64,000 nucleotides of DNA, from NCBI GenBank assembly GCA_018466975.1, contig CM031556.1, positions 496,001-560,000 on the forward strand, read 5' to 3'. The notes under the pieces are model-generated. The model saw nothing but the letters and a program-made list of their open reading frames with translations. It was not told the origin of the DNA and did not search any database. The DNA comes from Sparassis latifolia (Eukaryota > Basidiomycota > Agaricomycetes > Polyporales > Sparassidaceae). The first letter of the stretch is position 1. The number at the start of each line of letters is the position of its first letter. Below are positions 33,606 to 50,005 of this stretch, in pieces. The translations under genes and the position numbers were made by a program.

Positions 33606-33760
33606 AATAGACTAAAACTGGCAGATTGTTCAGAGCAAGATGTGGACAATGCTAATCAGCTGCTCAACAAGTTGTTGAACACAACGTCAGATCTCGATGT
33701 GGCTACTTTCGAACTCTGCAAAAATGAACGTGCGCCGGTGGCGCAAACGCGTTCGAGATT
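33606..33760. repeat. Relic of a divergent family promoter (2)
   Basis: Second copy of the 38135-38290 spacer: CTGGCAGATTGT, AGCAAGATRTGGACAA, ACGTCAGATCTCGATGTGG. With 33140-33292 it shows that gene-plus-promoter units were duplicated in tandem and then lost. Confidence 0.6.
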
Positions 33761-34394
33761 TATTCCAACACCTTCTCAGTCTAACAATATCTTCATTAAT
33801 GGGTCCGTCGAGGCAGTATGTCCTAAGCCATTCGTGGCGAAGGCGGATATCGTGATGTAAACAATGTAAATAATCACCTATCTGCCGGTACTTCAATGGC
33901 GACGAATGAAGCGCATCTTAGAAACATATGCGGAATACGTTTGCTCCAAGGTACTTATTATTGCTATAACCTGTCCCGCAACTACTTCACGAATAAGTTA
34001 TAGTATTCTTCTCTTGCTCACAGAGTTGTACGCAAAACTTGAGAATCATTTTGAGACAGCGTACGTGGACAAACCCTATTTTTCTGTGCTACAGTGGATG
34101 GTACTTCGCGTTTATTCTCTCGCCAGTATGCTTCACAATACTGCAACGATGGCCATTTGCTGCACAATAATGCGTCGGAAGGATAACAACCGCGGTATCA
34201 TACGGGATATGCAGTTCATGGAGATCTATACGCCTAAAACACAAGAGAGCAATTGACTCCCCCAACAGCAAATGAACTATCGCTTCAGATATCAAATTCA
34301 ATATTAATCCTGGATTAGACATCTCCCGCCTCACCACGACACCTCCCAGCCAATACGAACGCACCCGAACAGCTTCAAATTCGGCCCGATGCAT
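33761..34394. other. Intergenic region
   Basis: About 0.63 kb, A/T-rich, with a 116-codon plus-strand frame (33906-34256) lacking any recognisable motif. No gene called. Confidence 0.3.
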
Positions 34395-35485
34395 TCAGGT
34401 GGCATCATCCCTGACTCTTGTCCACCAGTACTTGAATCTGCTGTGATAGTCGGTTTGAGTCTTGTTGAACAGGCTGTAAGGGCCCTTTCTCATTTCTGGA
34501 ATGTCCTCAAGAATTTGGGGCAGAGGCTCACCATACTTCGGTGTACGGCGACGGTAGAACCTGTAAATGCAAAAATAGAACTGAACCATACCCATGATGT
34601 ACAAGATATCTTCGTCAGGGTAATGCTCGAAGCCAAACTGGACTTGTTGAATGATCTGTGGCAACAGGCTGCGGAATGCCATCGAGACCTTGGCCTCCAA
34701 AATGGTTTGTTTGTTCGTATACAACAACACATTCAAAGGCTTGACCTCGTGAATGAATAGAACCCGTCGATGCTTGTCCGGAAAAGTTATTAAGGTGATG
34801 AAGTCAGGTCGTCGGTGTTTACTCTTGGGGGACTCGACCACGGTAGTAGCAGAATCGCCGGCGTCTGTGAGTTGGGCAGAAATACTATCGATGCTTCCAA
34901 CCAGAGAAAAAATCTTCTCTTCTTCCCCATAGACTTCCTCATCGTGAGAAGAAGAGCTTTCCGCCTTCTTGGTGGGAAAAGTTCCGTCGTCACTATCAGG
35001 AGAGCCCTCTGGCTTTTCCGTGCGAGAGGAATCATCACTGCCGTCGTCAGAAAAGCTTTCCACATTCGTCTCAGAGCCCTCTTCATTCAAAAGAAGATTG
35101 TCATCGCCATGGGAGTTGATAGACAATTGAGTCATATCTTCCTGAAGTTGACCCACGGGTTCCACAGCTCTTGGTTCACTGCGAAGGGCACGATCTGCAC
35201 GAAAGGGGATTAGACAAAAATAAAGGGGCATCGACATATTAGAGCACCTGTTTCCGGTACAGTCTCGGTGTATTTCCCGGGTATTTCCAGCTCAGCCTGA
35301 GGATGGACTGAGATGCGTTTCCCCTTGATAGTGGTTCGGAGGGCGTTGAAGTTGAGGCCCCAATCAATGGCATGGTAGAGGGGGCTCTCCCGGTCATCAT
35401 TGTCGGCTTCGTCTATAAGAACTTTTTGATGTTCCATGTGGTCCTTTCTGGTGACTGTGAACCTGTTCGGCCAGTTCTTCACCAT
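34395..35485 (-). CDS. PD-(D/E)XK nuclease-like fungal protein
   Basis: Two exons on the minus strand (35485-35248 and 35194-34395), about 345 residues. The N-terminal third has SPLYHAIDWGLNFNALRTTI and an acidic/serine linker. The C-terminal half reads RRPDFITLITFPDKHRRVLF, then FIHEVKPLN, then SLLPQIIQQVQFGFEHYPDE and LYIMGMVQFYFCIYRFYRRR. The order Asp (in RRPDF), Glu-x-Lys (in HEVKP) and a Gln helix (QIIQQ) matches the PD-(D/E)XK nuclease-superfamily active site; this is motif inference. No partner methylase or mobile-element gene is visible. The gene is head to head with the WKWR-family gene at 35800, 314 bases apart. Role unknown. Confidence 0.65.
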
Positions 35486-35799
35486 TGTAAGTAGACGAAG
35501 GAGTCGAAGTAATACCAAAAGCAGGCGGAGGTTGTGGAAGAGTGGGATAATCCTTGCCTATTTATACCAACTGAACTGGGCCATGTCTGAGGTACCGTTC
35601 GCATGGTCGTTCATTCTGGTGTGGCCAAGAAGGACAATGGGGCTTGCGCAGGCCATGTGTGTAGGCGCGGACAATGAGACAACAATGGAACACTAGAGTT
35701 GCCGAATTTGTCATCGTGGGCCATGTTCGGTGTTGCATAAATGGTAGGCGCTGTGGGACGGACTTCCCGCCAAAGCAACCACCACCGTCTCCATTTACT

Positions 35800-36608
35800 A
35801 TGTCATTCACGCCCACGACCAAGTGCTCTGCACGCCCTGCATCCAAGACAAGCCCTGCATCCAAGACACGCTCTGCACCCAAGACGCGCTCTGCACCCAA
35901 GACACGTCCTGCAAAGCAACCTCCCCCGAAGACTAACCGTCCTTCCATTCCTTGGGTCGACCCCCCAAATAGGAATCGAAGGGACTTGGTCATTCCCTTT
36001 AAACCAAATGTCGAGAGGTATTCCATGCAGGTATGTAGAGCCGCTTCGGTTACTGATTAATCTGTACTCATCGTAATCTCTCGTTGTAGCGTCTGAGGGA
36101 AATCGTGGTGCTTCCCCCCTTCGATACTCTCCCTCGTATCTTGATCCCATCGCCCAATTCCGAATTGAAGCCTCCCGTGATGCACTGTGGCTGGGTCGTG
36201 AACCAGTCGAAGCTTTTTCAGTATGCCAAGGACCGCAATCTTCCCATACTCTGCAACTCGCGAACCCATATGAAGGACACCGACGAGTCGGAGGAGGCGC
36301 TCACCGCCAGGGACCTCAATCCAGAGGAGGACCTCGTCGGCTACTACGTGCTGTTACAGACGACTGTTCAACTTGTGGTCGAGGATTTGAAGTTGCCTTG
36401 GGCTTCTGGCCTGTTGTCCATCACCTCCCCACTGAATGCCGACGGTCCGGTCATCCTTTCATTGTTCACGAACTATGACCTCGCACGAGCCCCTTCTCCC
36501 AAGTCGGTGGAAACGCTTCGTCTCTGGCTCGAGCAGCCGGAGCAGCCGAAGTGGTACTTGGATGAGATGAACTACAAGTGGCGCCTTGGAGATGGCCGTC
36601 GATGGTGA
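35800..36608 (+). CDS. WKWR-family protein with KTRSAP repeats
   Basis: Two exons (35800-36030, 36090-36608), about 249 residues. Exon 1 begins MSFTPTTKCSARP and contains four 6-residue repeats (PASKTS, PASKTR, SAPKTR, SAPKTR), then IPWVDPPNRNRRDLVIPFKP. Exon 2 carries the family core: LPPFDTLPRILIPSP, MHCGWVVNQSKLFQYAKD, NSRTHMKD, LTARDLNPEEDLVGYYVLLQ, VEDLKLPWASGLLSITSPL, VILSLFTNYDLARAPSPKSV, EQPKWYLDEMNYKWRLGDGR and the terminal RRW. The basic N-terminus suggests nucleic-acid binding or a targeting role, but that is a guess. Flanks beyond the stop resemble those of the gene at 38323-39156, marking a segmental duplication. Confidence 0.75.
35836..35907 (+). repeat. 18-bp coding repeat, four units
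   Basis: Four tandem 18-base units inside exon 1 of the family gene, encoding Pro/Ser-Ala-Ser/Pro-Lys-Thr-Arg/Ser. The paralogue at 38323 has a shorter, decayed version (PTSKASSASKAHSAPG). Confidence 0.85.
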
Positions 36609-37329
36609 TAAGTGAGTGGTCTGCCATGCTTTTTCGCGCCAGCTGCATATTCTAACTCCTCTAGCGTCGTCCCCCGCTAGATATCTATTTGCTGTCGTTC
36701 ACCATGATTTCTCTGTTTCGGGTTCTCATATATATTCGCCGTACTCGTTTATTCTCGCCGAACGAAGTCGTGTATGGTTATTTCTTCTGTCTACTCCTTG
36801 TAACGATGATATTGGTTGCGACTAGTAATTGTTACTCTCGCAAGCCAGACGACGATGCCATGCCACTCCCCTAAGGCTGCCGGAAACCAACATGTCAGGA
36901 CATCGAACAAACCACTGCAGAGACGGAGCAGCCAAAGAATAAAGTAGTTTCTTCTGCAGTCATCGTGGCCCTCGCGGGTGATGCATGCATATCAAGATAA
37001 CTCGTGATGCAAGAGCAAATTACCCAGGTTGACCTATAGGCCATTGCCAGAGTCCTTGTCTCATTCAGAAGGTAAATTTTGGTATCATTTGATGAGTACT
37101 TTGAGATGAGGCGCATGAACGAGCCCCTAGTTCATTCCCATACATATTTATTTCAATTGAATAGACGAGCACAGTGGAGATATACGTCAATCAGACATAG
37201 TGAAATCGTGGTGCACAAGAGCAACACATATCTCGCGGACAGAGGTGCGATATTTATGCACTAGAGGGACGTGTTAGCAAATGTGATGGACACGGTAGGG
37301 AGGGGCGGACCGTTGAGAGCAGCTCACGC
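36609..37329. other. Intergenic region with duplicated 3' flank
   Basis: The stretch 36690-36830 resembles 39240-39380 downstream of the paralogous gene (ATGATTTCTCTGTTTCGGGT versus ATGATCTCTTTGTTTCGGGT). The remainder is unassigned spacer between convergent genes. Confidence 0.5.
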
Positions 37330-38025
37330 TTACCATCGACGGCCATATCCGGGGCGCCACTTGTAGTCCATCTCGTCCAAGTACCACTTCGGCTGATCCG
37401 GTTCTTCGAGCCAGAGACGGAGTGCTTCCACGGACTTTGGAGAAGGGGCGCGTGCAAGTTCATAGTTCGTGAACACGGAAAGGATCAGCGAGTCGCGGCA
37501 ATTTAGCGAGCTGGTAATGTCTATCAAGTCAGGAGCCCAAGATAAGTTCAGCTCTTTGAGCACAAAAACGGCGGTATCCTGCAGTAGTTGGTAGTAGCCG
37601 ATGCTATCTTCCTCTGGGTCGAGGTCATTAGCGGTGAGGCCCTTCTCCAACTCGTCCGAGTCGTACTCACCGTCTTCGTCCGAACAGTACTCGTCGTCCG
37701 AATCATACTTCATATGAGTCTTCGAGCTGCGCATTATAGGTAGATTGTGATCCTTCGCGTGCTGGAAAAGCTTGGACTCAAACCGGTCTGTAATCCAAGC
37801 ATAATGCAACACGGGCGGCTTTATCTCCAACTTAGAGGACGGGATCAGGATGCGAGGGAGAGTATCGAAAGCAGGAAGCTGCTGGATTTCCCTCAGACGC
37901 TGTCGGAGTGTAGGTGAGTATGGATTGCTTCCTAACACACAAACGGTTGTAATTACCTGGAGTGGAAACCTCTCGACATGCATGTCAAACGGTTTAAAGG
38001 GAACGACCAAGTCGCTTCGATCCAT
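37330..38025 (-). CDS. WKWR-family protein, minus-strand member of a head-to-head pair
   Basis: Exons 38025-37957 and 37899-37330, about 212 residues. The 57-nt intron keeps frame if retained. Start chosen at MDRSDLVVPFKPFDM, because the longer N-terminus of its paralogues is out of frame or interrupted upstream. Core blocks: QQLPAFDTLPRILIPSSKLE, VLHYAWITD, ESKLFQHAKDHNLPIM, an acidic insert DSDDEYCSDEDGEYDSDELE, LTANDLDPEEDSIGYYQLL, LILSVFTNYELARAPSPK, EEPDQPKWYLDEMDYKWRPG and YGRRW. The acidic insert is longer than in other members. Function unknown. Its start is 298 bases from that of the plus-strand partner at 38323. Confidence 0.75.
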   Translation of the reverse strand: MDRSDLVVPFKPFDMHVERFPLQVITTVCVLGSNPYSPTLRQRLREIQQLPAFDTLPRILIPSSKLEIKPPVLHYAWITDRFESKLFQHAKDHNLPIMRSSKTHMKYDSDDEYCSDEDGEYDSDELEKGLTANDLDPEEDSIGYYQLLQDTAVFVLKELNLSWAPDLIDITSSLNCRDSLILSVFTNYELARAPSPKSVEALRLWLEEPDQPKWYLDEMDYKWRPGYGRRW

Positions 38026-38322
38026 ATTTGAAGGGTCGATCCAAGGAACGGGCGGACTTCTTCTTCCACGGTCGCTTCATTTCTTGCTTTCGCGAGGACT
38101 TATCCGGTGCCATGGTGTACTGAAGATAATATAAGTATGACTGGCAGATTGTCGGGAGCAAGATATGGACAAGTCTAAGCAGCTGCGTGACTTCAACAAG
38201 TTGAATACTACGTCAGATCTTCAGATCTCGATGTGGCCAATTTCGCACTCCGCGAACAAGAACGGAACGTGCCACCCGGCCCAAGTTGCCGTTCAAATGT
38301 CTGCGTTCGTCTACAATGTTGA

Positions 38323-39156
38323 ATGTCCTGCACCACCACAACTAAACGTTCTTTACGCCCTACATCCAAGGCAAGCTCTGCGTCCAAGGCACACTCTGCA
38401 CCTGGGACGCACTTCGCAATGCAACCAGCGAAGTCCAATCGTCCAGCCATTCCTTGGATCGACCCTCCAAATAGCATTCCAAGGAAGTTGGTTATTCCCT
38501 TCAAACCGTTTAACGTGAATATTGAGCGGTTCCCGCTCAAGGTATTGACAGCCGGTTCAGTTAGCAAACAGTTTTATACTCACGTTCTCCTCCCGTTCCA
38601 GCGTCGGCTGGAAATCCAGCAGCTTCCGCCTTTCGATACCCTTCCTCGTATCCTGATACCATCCTCCAAGATCGAGTTGAAGCCTCCCGTCCTTCACTGT
38701 GGTTGGGTTGTGAACCAAGCAAAGCTTTTCCAGCATGCCAAGGATCTCAATCTACCCGTCCTCTGCAACTCGCGAACTCATATGAAGGATGCCGACAAAG
38801 ATTATGATGACGACGCAGGGTTCGACACCGACGATTCGGAGGAGGAGGTCACCGCCAGGAACCTCGATCCGGATGAGGACCGTGTCGGGTACTTTGTACT
38901 GTTGCAGGAAACAGTAGAACTGTTGGCTGAAGAGCTCCAGTTGTCTTGGCCTCCTGGCCTGTTATCCATTCTCTCGCCGCTGAACGCTGGGAGTCCGGTT
39001 ATCTTGTCGTTGTTCACGAACTACGACCTCGCACTAGCCCCTTCGTTCAAGTCGGTGGAGGCGCTTCGCGCCTGGTTCGGCGAGACAGAGCAGCCGAAGT
39101 GGTATTTGGACCAGACAAACTACAAGTGGCGCCCTGGAGATGGTCGTCGATGGTGA
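38323..39156 (+). CDS. WKWR-family protein, plus-strand member of a head-to-head pair
   Basis: Exons 38323-38541 and 38602-39156, about 257 residues; the 60-nt intron is frame-neutral. The N-terminus MSCTTTTKRSLRPTSKASSA parallels the gene at 35800. Core blocks: RPAIPWIDPPNSIPRKLVIP, FNVNIERFPLK, QQLPPFDTLPRILIPSSKIE, VLHCGWVVNQAKLFQHAKD, an acidic insert (DYDDDAGFDTDDSEEE), NLDPDEDRVGYFVLLQETVE, LSWPPGLLSILSPLNAGSPV, LFTNYDLALAPSFKSVEALR, EQPKWYLDQTNYKWRPGDGR and the final RRW. No known domain. The shared spacer with the minus-strand gene looks like a bidirectional promoter. Confidence 0.78.
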   Translation: MSCTTTTKRSLRPTSKASSASKAHSAPGTHFAMQPAKSNRPAIPWIDPPNSIPRKLVIPFKPFNVNIERFPLKVLTAGSVSKQFYTHVLLPFQRRLEIQQLPPFDTLPRILIPSSKIELKPPVLHCGWVVNQAKLFQHAKDLNLPVLCNSRTHMKDADKDYDDDAGFDTDDSEEEVTARNLDPDEDRVGYFVLLQETVELLAEELQLSWPPGLLSILSPLNAGSPVILSLFTNYDLALAPSFKSVEALRAWFGETEQPKWYLDQTNYKWRPGDGRRW

Positions 39157-39529
39157 TCGTGACCGCACTTTTCTGTACCGATCTAACGCGTCTCTTTAGT
39201 ACATCAACATCGCATTTCTACCTCTCTGTTTGCTGGTTATCTGTTAGCTCTCGTAAATCATGATCTCTTTGTTTCGGGTTCACATGTATCTCCATTGGAC
39301 GCATTTATTTAAGTTGTTCATGCTTGTGTTTGTGTCTCCGCGCCTTGTGACGATGATATTAGTTACGGTCAGTTTTCCGTTATATTTCAGCATTGCTTGT
39401 CACACATCACCAAGAACTATGTCCTTGCGAAGTGCGCGCCCCGCATGATCTACACCAGTAGCCATTGCAAGCAACATACATATGTCCTCATATATCCGCA
39501 TGCTGCATAACAAAAAATACATAATATCA
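39157..39529. other. Intergenic region between convergent genes
   Basis: Contains the duplicated 3' flank (39240-39380) also seen after the gene at 35800-36608. No gene. Confidence 0.45.
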
Positions 39530-42012
39530 CTACAAGTCAATCAGCAACGCCTCCTTTCGCTCAGGCTCCACCGGCGGACTAAACGCGACGAAGCTCTGCG
39601 GAGACGACGTGGGCGCGACGGGGAAGTGCGGCAGGTGTGCGGCAGGGACCGCAATCTGCTGCAGCTGCTGCAACTGCTGCGACGTGTATGACGGTGCGTT
39701 GTTCCGGTGGACGTACGCATTCGCCGCGGGTGCTGGAGGCGATGAGAGAGTATTATGTCGGGTTAGCGTCGATGTCGGCGGCGGCGGCTGGGGGGCCAAG
39801 ATGGGGGACTGCATTGGTGGAACGGGAGGTTGCGGCTGGGTGAAGGGAACCGGCGGCGACTGTACTTGAACAGGTGGCGGTATTGAGGTGAGTGATGGAG
39901 ACTGGAAGGAAGCGGGCGGTTGAACTGGAGCTGCTACAGGTGGCGGGTACGGGACAGCGATCGGCGGAGGCGCCGGTGTTTGCAGCTGGGCTTGCGCGCC
40001 GTATTGCGGTACAGTTACTGGCGACATCGCAGCGAATTGCGGCTGCGCTTGGTCTTGCGAGAATTGTCGCGGCACTTCAGGAGGCGATTGCTGCTGCGGC
40101 TGGTACGCATGTACATATGGATCTGCAGATGGGGATGTGACGTATGCACCGTTCGCGATAGCAGATTGATCCCGATACGCAGAGAAGTAAGAGGGTTCGG
40201 CGTGTGCCTGTGCTGTCTGCCGCTGCGTTTGCGCTTCGGGAGTCCAGTGGCTGTAGGATCCATCGGCCTGGTAGCGTGGATTGTATCCGCTCTGGTAACC
40301 AGTGGTCTGAGGTGCAACAGACGGTGTTCGCCAGGCTGGTCGAGAAACCTGTTCTGTCAACAGCTTGTCGTACAACTTGACAGCTTCAGACAGCTTCTCG
40401 TGCATCTCCGACAATAGTTCTGAGAGAGGGGACTCAGCTATGAAACCTACCGATTGCATACGGTTAGCACCCACCTTCTTTGCGTCCAGTATCGCTCAAG
40501 CTCATCGCGAGCTTTGGCCGAAGTGAGTTGGCCTTATCGAACAGTTCGGTCACCGCAGGATACCTAGACAAGTCTCTGCCACCCTGTGTCTGCACTTGTT
40601 CCACTGTCTGGCTGAATGTCATGATCGCATCGCTCTCCAGGGGCTCTAGATCGTAGGTGGGAATGGCCGGTGCGCGGGGCCTGGGAGTAGAAGCAGATGG
40701 TGGGTACGACTGCGGATATCCGGCTCCAATACCGTACGAGCCATATGATTGTTCCGGGGCGGGCACCTCGACACTGAGGGGAGCGCTGGGCTGCGGCGCG
40801 TTTGCCTCCCGCAGACTGGCCTCGATAGCTGCTTTGAGATCTGGGTCGTCTTCTTCGTCGGCGTCAGAACGAGTGGAAGCTGCATATGGGCGTGCTCCTT
40901 TGTCCACGAGCGGTGGCTCTGACGACTGCCATGGCGAGGGAGATGGCACGTAGCCTGGTCGGTACCCACCTGCAGCACCAACCTCTTGGAGTGAAAGCTG
41001 GATGGCTCTTTGGAGATCGGCGTCGGCGAATTCGCGAGCGGCATGATGACGAGAGCCGGAGACGCTCTGAGAAGTGCGATGAATCCTGGGGACGAAGTGG
41101 GTAAGCCTCACACGGATGGATGCAGCCATGTTATGCCACGCACTTGGTCGACTTTTGTTAAGCTTCGTGTAACAGCTGTCGCAGACCCTGACTTCCTGGG
41201 TAATACCGAAGTGGGGCAACGCCATAACCTTCGAGGTACACTGCTGGTCGAAGACCTGCCCGCAATTGCGGCAGTGATGTTTGCGGTTTGTGAAGGTGAA
41301 GGGCGTTCTACATCGGAGGCATACGTCGGAATCGATCCACTCTGGTGCCGTTTGGGTGTCGACCATGGCAGAGCTAGTTACTGCGGGATCTCTAGGTGGG
41401 AAGTTGAAGCCTGGATTTTACGGTTGAGAGAAGGAGATAAATTCATTATTGTGTAACTCACCTTCGTGCTGCAACGTCTTGTAGACTTCCCCGACGTAAG
41501 AAAGACTTGGCTTGCCCTCGAACGCCACTGCCCAATTTTGGATAAGCCTGAGGATCTTGTTCTTAACGTCCATGTTCAAGGCAGGAATCTTCAGAATTGA
41601 CACCAGATTGTCCATGAACTCTCTGGAGGCGATCTCGCTGAGGAAGAGGTCTCCGCCATTCTTGATACAAGTATCTGTCAACTACGAAGTGGCTCAGTTG
41701 TATGGTTCTTCATTGCCACAGAGTGTACACGTACACCAAGCGCCAACAACTGCACATTAGGGTTCTTGTGATTTAGCCGCCTCTTGAGGGCACGCATCGC
41801 ATCCTTGGGTGCCACAGACTTGGACCGGATTTGGTCGCATATTTCGAGGTTGAGAGCGATGTCCTCGGCACCCGATGGCAGTAACTCCGAGGTTGCCTTG
41901 TCTGCAGTGAGCGTGAGTGAACTGTGCATCTACGTTCCGTCCCAGACAACATACCGACGGCATCGTCGACCTGGGATGTCCCCCAGAGGAGAGAAGTGAG
42001 ATAGGAAGACAT
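39530..42012 (-). CDS. VPS27: VPS27, ESCRT-0 subunit (VHS-FYVE-UIM)
   Basis: Several exons on the minus strand from [19 protein letters not shown] (42012) to the stop at 39530. Domains in order: VHS ([52 protein letters not shown]), FYVE zinc finger ([20 protein letters not shown], then [14 protein letters not shown] and [10 protein letters not shown]), two ubiquitin-interacting motifs ([13 protein letters not shown] and [14 protein letters not shown]), the GAT-like helix for Hse1 ([20 protein letters not shown], reached through an intron at 40474-40420) and a Pro/Gln-rich tail ending LLIDL, a clathrin-box motif. It sorts ubiquitinated cargo on endosomes. All conserved residues are present. 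Confidence 0.93.
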
Positions 42013-42515
42013 GTGAAGTGGACGGAGAGAGAACAGTCGCTGTGTCGCACGCCGTTAACTCAGCCAAGTTAAGCGCCCAGCTGCGGCACGAGCGTGACTC
42101 TTTGTGACCGAGGAGTGTGACAATGGTGACAAAGGGCGGCCCCGAGAGTTCGTGACCCACCACGCGGGTTGTCCAGCAACCTCCATCCTCATCGCCGTCC
42201 CCGTTGTCGAAGACCCTCCCTCTCGCTCTCTGTCGCCCTCGACATTCCTCGAGGTTGCTCTTGCTGCTTACTGTGAATCTCTCGAGATCTGACGACACAG
42301 CCGCGTCTCGTTTCGTTGACTCAGCTTGCGTGGCTCGCTCAAAAATCGCTGCAAGGTCTCCTGTGTGGCCACAAATCCTCTCAAACACGCGAACGCGCTG
42401 AAGAGGTCCCTGTATACCGTGGATTTTTGTTCTATAGCCATTTGTTGTCGTTTTTCCTGCACTTCCATACGATTCTTTCCCTCGCTGGTGTCTTTGCTGC
42501 TCCCGTCTTTCAGAC
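42013..42515. other. Divergent promoter region of VPS27 and RPB1
   Basis: About 0.5 kb separating two head-to-head housekeeping genes. CT-rich leader towards RPB1 (TTCTTTCCCTCGCTGG, about 42474). No additional gene supported. Confidence 0.5.
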
Positions 42516-49193
<6,678 letters not shown>

Positions 49194-50005
49194 GATTGGG
49201 GTCCATTGATCGTGTTTTGAATTATTTTGTGGTGAACGTTATACTCGCTCTACGCTCTTGTTTGACCCTACTATTATTCCATGCGCCGCACTCGTATCTA
49301 GCTCTCATCCCGCAAGCTTGTAGATTAATGACATTCATATACATATCACCTGATATCATCGCGTTTTACCACATACTCGTCCTTCGAGGCCGGGAAGACG
49401 ATTCGTAAGGATGGATTTCTTTGCCATGCAACTGTAAGTCTGTACAGGCCCAGAGACCTCAGTCTGCCGCTGTAACTTTCATGATGGCATACAAAGCTCT
49501 ACCTTGGATCGCATATGAACAAGGAGAAAGCTAACTACGCAGTGAGAGAATAAAAAAGATGACGATCAAGACAGTGGTGAGAAAGCATACGCAATATAGT
49601 AGACACGGCAGTTTAGTAGCTATGATAGGGCGGGCTCCCATGAAAGTCCGTAACTGAGATGCAGAAAAGAGTGAGATAGCAAATAAGTACGACGCAGCGT
49701 ACATGTACGTAGGGACCGGAACGACGATGCGTCATAGTATTACATGAGGGCTTGATGGGGTATACTATAACTTGAGTGAGATCGAAGAGCGCGGATATCT
49801 GATCCAAAAAGTGCGTGAACAGCTATCGTGATGATGCAGACGACTAGGATAAGGGGGAAAGGGGTGGGGAAGGGAAAGGAAGGGAAGGGGACGGGGTGGA
49901 TGTCAGATGACAATGGATGTGAAGATGTAGTATTGTTTCGTATTTTCATCAGGGAAGGTGAAAAGTGGCGATCGTGGCGATTGCAGACAGTGCCAACGCG
50001 TAACA
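49194..50005. other. Intergenic region between convergent RPB1 and Bni4-like gene
   Basis: About 0.8 kb without a supported gene. Holds the G-rich tract listed at 49853-49899. Confidence 0.45.
49853..49899 (+). repeat. Purine/G-rich tract
   Basis: Nearly all-purine stretch GGGGGAAAGGGGTGGGGAAG continuing with GGAAAGGAAGGGAAGGGGAC and GGGGTGG; at least six G runs of three or more, so it can form G-quadruplexes. Lies in the shared 3' spacer. Confidence 0.8.
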
